Below, piece after piece: positions 7,246-12,876 of a DNA stretch of 12,876 bases. Numbering within the stretch: the stretch's first letter is position 1; each line of letters begins with the position of its first letter. The DNA is taken from positions 1 to 12,876 of the forward strand of contig JACCUM010000266.1 of the NCBI GenBank assembly GCA_013811805.1, in the 5' to 3' direction. The notes under the pieces are model-generated. The model ran no database searches. It worked only from the letters and a program-made list of their open reading frames with translations, and was not told the origin of the DNA. The translations under genes were made by a program, and so were the position numbers. The DNA comes from Geodermatophilaceae bacterium (GTDB lineage: Bacteria; Actinomycetota; Actinomycetes; Mycobacteriales; Geodermatophilaceae).

Positions 7246-8439
7246 GTGCGCACCGTCGAAGATCACCGAGCCGCCGTCGCGGAACTATTCGCCCTGATGC
7301 CGGTGGAGATCGTCCCGCTCGGACAGGCCCGGGGCATGGTGCTGGCCGAGGACGTCACGTCGGTGACCGCGCTGCCGCCCTTCGACAACTCGGCCATGGA
7401 TGGGTACGCGGTACGAGCGGCCGACCTCACCTCGGTACCGACGACCCTGCCGGTGGCCGATGACATCCCAGCGGGGCGGACGTCGGTGTCCCCGCTGGAA
7501 CCCGGCACCGCGCAGCGGATCATGACCGGTGCGCTGCTGCCCCCTGGGGCCGACGCGATCGTCCCGGTCGAACACACCGATGCCCGGACAGATCGGGTCA
7601 CGATCGACACCGCGCCCAGGCTGGGGGCACACATCCGCTCGATCGGTGAAGACATCGCTGCCGGTCAGGTCGCGCTCCACGCCGGAACGGTGTTGTATCC
7701 GGCCCAACTCGGACTGGCGGCCGCGATCGGGCATGCCGGGCTGCCGGTCCACCGCCGGCCCAGGGTGGTCGTGCTGTCCACCGGCAGCGAGCTGGTCGAG
7801 CCGGGCAGGACCCTGCAGCCGGGCCAGATCTATGAGTCCAACACCGCACTGCTCTGCGCCGCGGTCGAGGACGCCGGAGCCAGCGCCCGTGCAGTGCACT
7901 TCGTCCCGGACGATGTCGCCGAGTTCCTGGCCACCGTCGAGAAGGAGACCGCGGACGCGGATCTGCTGATCACCTCCGGTGGTGTCAGTGCGGGCGCGTA
8001 CGAGGTGGTCAAGGACGCCTTCTCCGACCTCGGCACGGTGTCCTTCACCAAGGTGGCCATGCAACCGGGCGGACCCCAGGGCTGGGGACGGGTCGGCGAC
8101 CTACCGGTAGTGACCCTGCCCGGCAACCCGGTGAGCGCTTTCGTGTCCTTCGAGGTGTTCCTGCGCCCGGCCCTGCGTACGGCGATGCGCCTGCCGGCGG
8201 CTGACCGCCCCCGCATCGAAGCCAGACTCGTCACCGATGTCGTCTCACCCGCCGGCAAGCGACAGTTCTTACGCGGACTCTTCGCCGACGGTGACGTCAG
8301 TCAGGTAGGCGGCCCGGGCTCACACCTGCTCGCCCACCTGGCCCGGGCCAACTGCCTCGTGGTCATCCCCGCGGACACCGAACAGATGGCCGCCGGCGAC
8401 ACCGTCGAGGTTTGGCTCTTGGAAGGAGCGGACCTGTGA
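7246..8439 (+). CDS. moeA: Molybdopterin molybdenumtransferase MoeA
   Basis: Inserts molybdate into adenylylated molybdopterin, with release of AMP, to make active Moco in the cytosol. The 397 residues carry MoeA signatures: PPFDNSAMDGYAV at 44-56, GALLPPGADAIVPVE near 95-110, the MogA-like core VVLSTGSELVEPG, the SGGVSAG loop at 244-250, and LPGNPVSAFVSFEVFLRP ahead of the C-terminal beta domain. One oddity: the loop that usually reads PGKP is PGGP here, with Gly276 in the usual lysine position. The start is a GTG at 7246 with AGGA seven nucleotides upstream. An ATG two bases earlier is in another frame. It is the first gene of the moeA-moaC-mogA run, and its stop overlaps the moaC start. 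Confidence 0.95.
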   Translation: MRTVEDHRAAVAELFALMPVEIVPLGQARGMVLAEDVTSVTALPPFDNSAMDGYAVRAADLTSVPTTLPVADDIPAGRTSVSPLEPGTAQRIMTGALLPPGADAIVPVEHTDARTDRVTIDTAPRLGAHIRSIGEDIAAGQVALHAGTVLYPAQLGLAAAIGHAGLPVHRRPRVVVLSTGSELVEPGRTLQPGQIYESNTALLCAAVEDAGASARAVHFVPDDVAEFLATVEKETADADLLITSGGVSAGAYEVVKDAFSDLGTVSFTKVAMQPGGPQGWGRVGDLPVVTLPGNPVSAFVSFEVFLRPALRTAMRLPAADRPRIEARLVTDVVSPAGKRQFLRGLFADGDVSQVGGPGSHLLAHLARANCLVVIPADTEQMAAGDTVEVWLLEGADL

Positions 8440-8951
8440 GTGAGCATGGCAGCGAGGAACGACCCGAGCCGCGGCTCACGCACCTGGACGAGCGCGGTGC
8501 TGCGCGGATGGTCGACGTGACCGCCAAGGCGGTGACCGTACGGACGGCCACGGCGTACGGCCGAGTCCTGGTCAGCGCCGAGGTCGTCGCGCTGTTGCGC
8601 GGTGAGGGCGTCCCCAAGGGAGATGCCTTGGCCACCGCCCGGATCGCCGGTATCCAGGGTGCCAAGCGGACCCCTGAGCTGATCCCGCTCTGTCATCCAC
8701 TTGCGCTGCACGGGGTTTCAGTTGACCTGAGCGTCGCCAACGACTGCGTCGAGATCACGGCGTCCGTACGTACGGCCGACCGCACCGGTGTCGAGATGGA
8801 AGCGCTGACCGCTGTGTCGGTGGCCGCCTTGACCGTGATCGACATGGTCAAGGCCGTCGACAAGTCCGCCGAGATTGCCGGTGTGCGGCTACTGACCAAG
8901 ACCGGCGGCAAATCCGGGAACTGGACGCGAGAGGAAGGGCTCGATGGCTGA
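8436..8951 (+). CDS. moaC: Cyclic pyranopterin monophosphate synthase MoaC
   Basis: Converts the MoaA product (3',8-cyclo-GTP) into cyclic pyranopterin monophosphate, the first stable intermediate of molybdenum cofactor synthesis. The 171 residues include MVDVTAK near 25-31, Lys61 in the KGDALATARIAGI segment, the LCHPL motif at 85-89, GVEMEALTAVSVAALT, and DMVKAVDK with Asp136 and Lys139. Lys61, Asp136 and Lys139 correspond to the E. coli active-site residues K51, D128 and K131. KTGGKSG closes the domain. The GTG start overlaps the moeA stop as GTGA, with an excellent AGGAG seven nucleotides upstream. The end overlaps mogA by 8 nt. moaA, which supplies its substrate, is not in this window. 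Confidence 0.96.
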   Translation: MSEHGSEERPEPRLTHLDERGAARMVDVTAKAVTVRTATAYGRVLVSAEVVALLRGEGVPKGDALATARIAGIQGAKRTPELIPLCHPLALHGVSVDLSVANDCVEITASVRTADRTGVEMEALTAVSVAALTVIDMVKAVDKSAEIAGVRLLTKTGGKSGNWTREEGLDG

Positions 8952-9495
8952 TTTCCTGGCCGACCACGGCGATGCGTACGACGATCACGGCCAGCAGCCT
9001 GGGATGGCGCCCGAGGTACCCCTTGCCCGAGCCCACGTGATCACCGCGTCGAATCGGGCCAGTGCAGGGGTGTACGAGGACCGCAGCGGCCAGGTGCTAG
9101 CCGCCGGCTTGGCCGAACTCGGTCTGACCGTGAGCGGACCCGAGGTGCTCCCTGATGATGCCGCTGCTCTGACCGCCGCGCTTCGAGCCGCGGTCGACTT
9201 GGGCACCGAGGTGATCGTGACGACCGGCGGGACCGGGTTGTCACCCACCGACGTCACTCCGGAGGCCACCTCGCCCGTGTTGGATCGAGAGGTTCCCGGC
9301 CTGGCGGAGGCCCTTCGCCGCTACGGCCAGGACCAGACACCGTACGCAGTGATCTCCCGCGGGCTCGTGGGCGTTGCCGGCCGCTCGCTGGTCGTGAACC
9401 TGCCCGGCTCGACCGGAGGCGTCCGAGATGGCTTGGCCGTCCTGGGCCCTTTGCTCGGACACATCGTCAGCCAGCTCCGCGGCGGCGACCACTGA
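8944..9495 (+). CDS. mogA: Molybdopterin adenylyltransferase, MogA/MoaB family
   Basis: Activates molybdopterin with ATP to give MPT-AMP, the substrate of MoeA. The 183-residue product is a single MoCF-binding domain with SNRASAGVYEDRSG near 36-49, the diagnostic TTGGTGLSPTD at 93-103, VPGLAEALR, and the C-terminal SLVVNLPGSTGGVRDGL segment. The first 27 residues are rich in Asp and His and unlike the core; an internal ATG at 9004 (residue 21) would remove most of them. I keep ATG 8944 because it overlaps the moaC stop and has a strong GAGGAAGG just upstream. The names mogA and moaB are used interchangeably for single-domain proteins of this kind, so the symbol is a family-level choice. A run of hairpins follows the stop. 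Confidence 0.92.
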   Translation: MADFLADHGDAYDDHGQQPGMAPEVPLARAHVITASNRASAGVYEDRSGQVLAAGLAELGLTVSGPEVLPDDAAALTAALRAAVDLGTEVIVTTGGTGLSPTDVTPEATSPVLDREVPGLAEALRRYGQDQTPYAVISRGLVGVAGRSLVVNLPGSTGGVRDGLAVLGPLLGHIVSQLRGGDH

Positions 9496-9513
9496 GTCCC
9501 GCGTAACGGGACT
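9495..9513 (+). terminator. mogA terminator hairpin
   Basis: Perfect 7-bp stem AGTCCCG/CGGGACT with a 5-nt loop CGTAA. It begins on the last base of the mogA stop codon and ends the moeA-moaC-mogA unit. It is followed by GAACCAAC rather than a U-tract. Confidence 0.55.
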
Positions 9514-9520
9514 GAACCAA

Positions 9521-9547
9521 CTGGCACGTCGGGCCGCGCGACGCCAG
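9521..9547. repeat. Second intergenic hairpin between mogA and fdhD
   Basis: CTGGC (9521-9525) pairs with GCCAG (9543-9547), and GTCG (9528-9531) with CGAC (9539-9542). That leaves a 2-nt bulge and a 7-nt loop GGCCGCG. It lies between two other hairpins in the 117-bp convergent gap and could serve either strand. Confidence 0.4.
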
Positions 9548-9559
9548 ATGTCGTAGGTC

Positions 9560-9598
9560 TGCAGGTGACACGCCGCGCGTGTCCTCGGCAAACCTGCA
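9560..9598 (-). terminator. fdhD terminator hairpin (two-part stem)
   Basis: An outer 7-bp inverted repeat TGCAGGT (9560-9566)/ACCTGCA (9592-9598) encloses an inner perfect 7-bp stem GACACGC (9567-9573)/GCGTGTC (9577-9583) with a 3-nt loop. Eight unpaired bases lie on one side (9584-9591). It begins 14 nt downstream of the fdhD stop on the minus strand and probably acts as its terminator, possibly in both directions. Confidence 0.5.
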
Positions 9599-9612
9599 AC
9601 ATCAGGCACCCG

Positions 9613-10434
9613 TCAAGTAATCCGGGACTGTCCGGTGTAGACGTTGCAGCCGGAGCCGCGGACGAAGCCGATCAGCGTCATACCGGCTTCGTCGGCCAAA
9701 TCGGCGGCCAGCGACGACGGCGCCGAGACCGCGGCGAGCGTCGGGATTCCAGCCAGCAGCGCTTTCTGGGTCAGTTCGAACGATGCCCGCCCGGAGACCA
9801 TCAGGATGCACCCGGTCAGCGGCAGCCGATCCTCGCGAACCATCGCCCCGATCGCCTTGTCCACGGCGTTGTGCCGCCCGACGTCTTCGCGAACGACCAG
9901 CAAATCGCCAGCCGCAGTGAAGATCCCCGCCGCGTGCAGCCCCCCGGTCTTGTCGAAGACGTCCTGTGCCGTGCGCAGCTTCTCCGGCAGCGCGAGGACG
10001 ATGTCCAGGCTCACCGCGTTCAGGTCGGCGTGCAGGTCGTACGGTGAGTCCACGGTGACCGCATCGATGCTGGCCTTGCCGCAGATCCCGCACGAACTGG
10101 TCGTGTAGAAATTGCGAGTCACCGAAGCGTCGGGAGGGGCAACACCTTCGGCGAGTTCGACGTCGCTGACGTTGTATGTGTTGCGCCCGGTGTCGTCGAC
10201 GCTGTCGCAGTACCTCAGGGTTCGGATGTCCTCGGACCTGCGGATCACGCCTTCGGTGGCCAGGAAGCCGTGCACGAGGTCCCAATCCGCGCCCGGTGTC
10301 CGCATCGTGACGGCCAGCGGCGTACCGGAGATCCGGATCTCAAGCGGCTCCTCGGCGGCGAGGACGTCGGGCCGGGTGACCCGTACGCCGTCGCGGACCC
10401 GCAACACGGGCCGACGGCTGGTCAACCGAGCCAT
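9613..10434 (-). CDS. fdhD: Formate dehydrogenase sulfurtransferase FdhD
   Basis: Passes sulfur from a cysteine desulfurase to the molybdenum cofactor of formate dehydrogenase, a step needed for activity. The 273 residues match the family: EEPLEIRISG near 28-37, the WDLVHGFLATEG segment, the SSCGICGK motif with Cys115 and Cys118, VREDVGRHNAVDKAIG, and the C-terminal SGRASFELTQKA followed by the substrate-binding AGIPTLAAVSAPSSLA. Both cysteines of the CxxC pair are present. The ATG at 10434 has no Shine-Dalgarno but lies 7 nt after a TAATCT -10 hexamer, so the mRNA is predicted to be leaderless. It is divergent from mobA and convergent with mogA. No formate dehydrogenase structural gene is visible here, but this gene implies that one is encoded elsewhere. 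Confidence 0.96.
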   Translation of the reverse strand: MARLTSRRPVLRVRDGVRVTRPDVLAAEEPLEIRISGTPLAVTMRTPGADWDLVHGFLATEGVIRRSEDIRTLRYCDSVDDTGRNTYNVSDVELAEGVAPPDASVTRNFYTTSSCGICGKASIDAVTVDSPYDLHADLNAVSLDIVLALPEKLRTAQDVFDKTGGLHAAGIFTAAGDLLVVREDVGRHNAVDKAIGAMVREDRLPLTGCILMVSGRASFELTQKALLAGIPTLAAVSAPSSLAADLADEAGMTLIGFVRGSGCNVYTGQSRIT

Positions 10435-10492
10435 GCCGTCGAGATTAGTGCGGCGGCGCTGGACCAGTGGAGCAGCGGTTTAGCCTGCCGTC
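10435..10492. promoter_or_regulatory. Divergent leaderless promoters of fdhD and mobA
   Basis: The 58-bp gap holds a TANNNT hexamer for each gene. TAATCT on the minus strand (10447-10442) ends 7 nt before the fdhD ATG. TAGCCT on the plus strand (10481-10486) ends 6 nt before the mobA ATG. In both cases transcription should begin at or within a base or two of the start codon, and no Shine-Dalgarno is present. The hexamers are 33 bp apart, so the -35 regions would overlap; neither has a good TTGACA match. Confidence 0.6.
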
Positions 10493-11134
10493 ATGGCCCC
10501 CCGCTACGACGCGATCGTGCTCGCCGGAGGACGCAGCAGCCGGATGTCGGGTCAGGCCAAGCCCCAGCTGACCGTCGGCGAGGCGACGATGCTCGAGCAC
10601 GTTCTGCTGGCCGTACGCGGTGCCCGTACGCGTGTCGTCGTCGGACCACCGCAGCAAGTCCCGGACGGAGTCCTCGTCGTCCAGGAGGACCCCGCCGGCT
10701 CGGGTCCCGTTGCCGGGCTTGCGGCTGGCCTGACCCAGATCTCGGCTGACGTAGTCGTCGTTGTCGCCGCGGACCTGCCGTTCCTGACTCCCGAGTTGAT
10801 CGAGACGCTCGTGGCCGAGCTGGGCGCGGACCACGACGCCGCCCTGCTGGTCGACGAGAACGGCCGCGACCAATACCTGCTCAGCGCCTGGCGCACCGGC
10901 CGACTGCGGACGGCGTTGGCCGAGCTGGGAGCGTTGGCCGGCCGCGCGATGCGCGAACTCGTTCGGACAGGTCGGATGTCCCGGGTCGAGGTCCCCGCCC
11001 CCTATGGCGCTCGGGTGCCGTGGACCGATGTCGACACCCCGGCAGATCTGGACCGTGCGCGAGCCAACATCCGGACCCAGCCCCAAACCGGACCTTCTCC
11101 GGAGAAAGTGCGGTCTGATCGGCCGCAGAAGTGA
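10493..11134 (+). CDS. mobA: Molybdenum cofactor guanylyltransferase MobA
   Basis: Attaches GMP from GTP to Mo-molybdopterin, giving the MGD form used by DMSO-reductase-family enzymes such as formate dehydrogenase. The 213 residues form an NTP-transferase Rossmann fold: the nucleotide loop LAGGRSSRM at 10-18 with Lys23 in the following KP pair, PAGSGPVAGLAAGL near 67-80, the metal-binding AADLPFL with Asp94, and the closing DVDTPADL near 179-186. The first loop reads SGQAKPQ instead of the common GG-x-DKP, but the lysine is kept. The last 20 or so residues (from about 191) lie beyond the conserved domain, and residues 200-213 are encoded by the left half of the terminator hairpin. It is divergent from fdhD, which serves the same class of enzymes. 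Confidence 0.93.
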   Translation: MAPRYDAIVLAGGRSSRMSGQAKPQLTVGEATMLEHVLLAVRGARTRVVVGPPQQVPDGVLVVQEDPAGSGPVAGLAAGLTQISADVVVVVAADLPFLTPELIETLVAELGADHDAALLVDENGRDQYLLSAWRTGRLRTALAELGALAGRAMRELVRTGRMSRVEVPAPYGARVPWTDVDTPADLDRARANIRTQPQTGPSPEKVRSDRPQK

Positions 11135-11153
11135 CTTTTTCCGGAGAAGGTCC
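11090..11153. terminator. Bidirectional terminator, 20-bp inverted repeat
   Basis: The left arm at 11090-11109 and the right arm at 11134-11153 pair over 20 bp. The only departure is a G opposite T at one position, a wobble pair in RNA made from the plus strand. The 24-nt loop can form a small extra stem, TGCGG/CCGCA (11109-11113 with 11123-11127). The left arm contains a perfect 12-bp palindrome TTCTCCGGAGAA (11095-11106); the right arm has a one-mismatch copy. It covers the end and stop codon of mobA and ends 11 nt before the helicase stop, between convergent genes. There is no U-tract on either side. Confidence 0.7.
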
Positions 11154-11164
11154 CCGAAAGCGGG

Positions 11165-12876
11165 TCAGCGGCCGCCGCGATCCCGGCGTACCTGCACGCT
11201 CTTACCCTTGATCGTGCTGGCCCTGAGGGCGGCGATGACCTCGTCGGCGGAGTCCGCAGGCACTTCGACGAGGGAGAACCGATCGGCGATCTCGATGGCC
11301 CCGATGTCTCGGCCGCTGAGCCGGGACTCGTTGGCGATGGCACCGACCAGGTCCTTTGGCCGGATCTTCGCGACCCGCCCAGCACCCACGAACAGCCGAG
11401 CCATGCCAGCGTCGGACGCGCCACCACGCCGTCCAGCTCGAGTCGCGGAATCCGGTCGACCGCCGGCGCCGGACTCGCCGCCGCTCGCGCCATCGAATCG
11501 GCCGGCCGACGGGGCCCGTCCGCGGGTCTCCTTGATCGGACGCGCTGCAATCTCCGGGATGTGCTCGTCGTCGGTCGCCGCTGCACTGGCCTCGTGGGCG
11601 AGCTTGACCGCGGCCAGGGCCACCTGCACGACGTCGAACTCATCGGTGAGGGTCTCCACCACAACCCGATAGGAGTCCAGATCATCGTCGAGCAGGCTCT
11701 CGTGCAGGGCGGCTCGGGTCAGCTCCAACTGCCGGGCCTGCAGGTCGGCGACAGTCGGGACCTTCTCGATGACGATCGGCTGCTTGGTCATCCGCTCGAT
11801 CGCCTTGAGCATCCGGTGCTCGCGGGGCTCGGCTAGCGTGACCGCCACACCCTCGCGCCCGGCCCGTCCGACCCTGCCGATCCGGTGGATGTAGGACTCC
11901 GGATCCGACGGGACGTCGTAGTTGACCACGTGAGTGAGCTGCTCGATGTCCAGGCCACGTGCAGCGACGTCGGTGGCCACGATCAGATCGGCCGTACCGC
12001 CGCGAAGCCGTCCCATCACCCGGTCGCGTTGCGCCTGGTCCATCCCGCCGTGCATCGCCTCAGCCCGGTAGCCGCGACCGTTGAGTTGTTCGGCCAGCTG
12101 GTCGACCTCGGCCCTGGTGCGACAGAACACCAGCGCGGCGGTGGGCGCCTCGATGTCCAGCACCCGGCCCAGGGCCGCCGGTTTGTGCGCGCGGGCGACG
12201 ATGTACGCGCTCTGCCGTACGAGGGGTGCCTCTCCAGCGGCGGTCGATTCGCGGCCCATCTGGATCCGGCTGGGATCGCGCAGGTGCTTGCGGGCGATCT
12301 TGTCGATCCGCGGTGGAAGTGTCGCTGAAAACAATACGGTCTGCCGAGTCTTCGGCGTCTCGGTCAGGATCGCCTCGATGTCCTCGGCGAAGCCCATGTC
12401 GAGCATCTCGTCGGCTTCGTCGAGGACGACCGTCTCCAGTTGATCCAGGCGCAGGGTCTTGCGGGCGATGTGGTCCAGGGCGCGCCCGGGGGTGGCGACG
12501 ACGACGTCCACGCCACGTTCGAGGATGCGGAGCTGCCGCACGATCGGCTGGCCGCCGTAGATCGGCAGGACCCGGGTACCAAGCTCTCTGCCGTACCGGT
12601 GGATGGCTTCGGAGACCTGTACGGCGAGCTCTCGGGTGGGCACGAGGATGAGCGCCACCGGGTTCGGCTCCCGACGATACGGCGTCATCCGCTGCAACAC
12701 CGGCAGAGCGAAGGCGGCCGTCTTGCCCGTGCCGGTCGCTGCTTGGCCTAGCAGGTCCCGCCCAGCCAGGATCGCCGGAATCGCCTCGCGCTGGATGGGG
12801 GTCGGCTCTTCGTACCCGAGACCGGCCAGCGCGTTGAGCAGTTCTGGACGCAGGTCCATCTCGGCGAAGCCGTCCG
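11165..12876 (-). CDS. deaD: DEAD-box RNA helicase, DeaD/CsdA type (5' end cut off)
   Basis: ATP-dependent RNA helicase, probably acting in ribosome assembly, cold adaptation or mRNA turnover. Numbering from the in-frame ATG at 12859: Q motif GYEEPTPIQ (15-23), Walker A ATGTGKT (41-47), PTREL (74-78), TPGR (123-126), DEAD (147-150), SAT (178-180) and motif VI HRIGRVGRAG (325-334). A Gly/Arg/Ser-rich linker (about 435-485) precedes a DbpA-type RNA-binding domain from ARLFVGAGRVAKIRP to the end. The frame stays open upstream of 12859 and reads D-G-F-A-E-M. That Phe sits 17 residues before the Q-motif glycine, where the family has its conserved aromatic, so the true start lies beyond the window and the ATG is internal. 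It is convergent with mobA, sharing a hairpin. Confidence 0.95.
   Translation of the reverse strand, partial: DGFAEMDLRPELLNALAGLGYEEPTPIQREAIPAILAGRDLLGQAATGTGKTAAFALPVLQRMTPYRREPNPVALILVPTRELAVQVSEAIHRYGRELGTRVLPIYGGQPIVRQLRILERGVDVVVATPGRALDHIARKTLRLDQLETVVLDEADEMLDMGFAEDIEAILTETPKTRQTVLFSATLPPRIDKIARKHLRDPSRIQMGRESTAAGEAPLVRQSAYIVARAHKPAALGRVLDIEAPTAALVFCRTRAEVDQLAEQLNGRGYRAEAMHGGMDQAQRDRVMGRLRGGTADLIVATDVAARGLDIEQLTHVVNYDVPSDPESYIHRIGRVGRAGREGVAVTLAEPREHRMLKAIERMTKQPIVIEKVPTVADLQARQLELTRAALHESLLDDDLDSYRVVVETLTDEFDVVQVALAAVKLAHEASAAATDDEHIPEIAARPIKETRGRAPSAGRFDGASGGESGAGGRPDSATRAGRRGGASDAGMARLFVGAGRVAKIRPKDLVGAIANESRLSGRDIGAIEIADRFSLVEVPADSADEVIAALRASTIKGKSVQVRRDRGGR

Noticed and set aside
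7244..7246. ATG at 7244 as the moeA start
   Set aside because: It is in a different frame from the moeA protein. GTG at 7246 is in frame and has AGGA at the right distance.
7285..8064. A 259-codon minus-strand open frame, and a 130-codon one at 7263-7655
   Set aside because: Both are antisense to moeA, which has every signature. The translations look like composition-driven frames.
10445..11086. A 213-codon minus-strand open frame opposite mobA
   Set aside because: It is exactly antisense to mobA, which has a clear nucleotidyltransferase signature and its own promoter.
11095..11106. TTCTCCGGAGAA as a regulator binding site
   Set aside because: It lies inside the terminator hairpin at the end of two convergent genes, with no promoter nearby. 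The palindrome is better explained as part of the hairpin or a dispersed repeat.
1..12876. Mobile elements, CRISPR arrays, tRNA or rRNA genes, recent transfer
   Set aside because: No transposase or integrase motif, regularly spaced repeat or tRNA T-loop pattern was seen. Composition and codon style look uniform from end to end.

Overview
The window is GC-rich (roughly two thirds G+C by eye). It uses many GTG starts and carries the gene order rplM-rpsI-glmM, which together point to a high-GC Gram-positive (actinomycete). A propionibacterial or related lineage would fit, but the genus cannot be fixed from the sequence alone. I see no tRNA, rRNA, CRISPR array, insertion sequence, phage gene or composition break. 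This looks like ordinary chromosome, about 93% coding, with ten genes.

Layout. Positions 1-225 are non-coding as far as I can tell and hold two hairpins downstream of glmM. Positions 226-2464 (minus strand) are a tightly packed housekeeping operon, rplM (L13), rpsI (S9) and glmM (phosphoglucosamine mutase), with a leader of about 120 nt and a candidate promoter near 2589-2617. Positions 2650-3864 (minus) encode a secreted lipoprotein of unknown function with four cysteines in the mature part and an apparent internal duplication. Only 69 bp away and divergent, 3934-7158 (plus) encodes a full-length tricorn-type protease with all catalytic residues in place.

Positions 7246-11134 form a molybdenum-cofactor island. 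The overlapping run moeA-moaC-mogA (plus) covers cyclic pyranopterin formation, molybdopterin adenylylation and molybdate insertion. Convergent to it is fdhD (minus), the sulfur carrier that activates formate dehydrogenase. Divergent from fdhD is mobA (plus), which adds GMP to make the bis-MGD cofactor used by formate dehydrogenases and related enzymes. moaA, moaD, moaE and any formate dehydrogenase subunit are absent and must lie elsewhere. At the right end (11165-12876, minus) is a DeaD-type DEAD-box RNA helicase whose first codons run off the window.

The non-coding signals are the less ordinary part. Three genes (the tricorn protease, fdhD and mobA) have a TANNNT -10 hexamer ending 6-7 nt before the start codon and no Shine-Dalgarno sequence, so all three are predicted to give leaderless mRNAs. 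Convergent gene ends carry strong symmetric hairpins without U-tracts. The best is a 20-bp inverted repeat, each arm itself palindromic or nearly so, that overlaps the end of mobA and lies next to the helicase stop. I found no convincing previously undescribed multi-gene system here.
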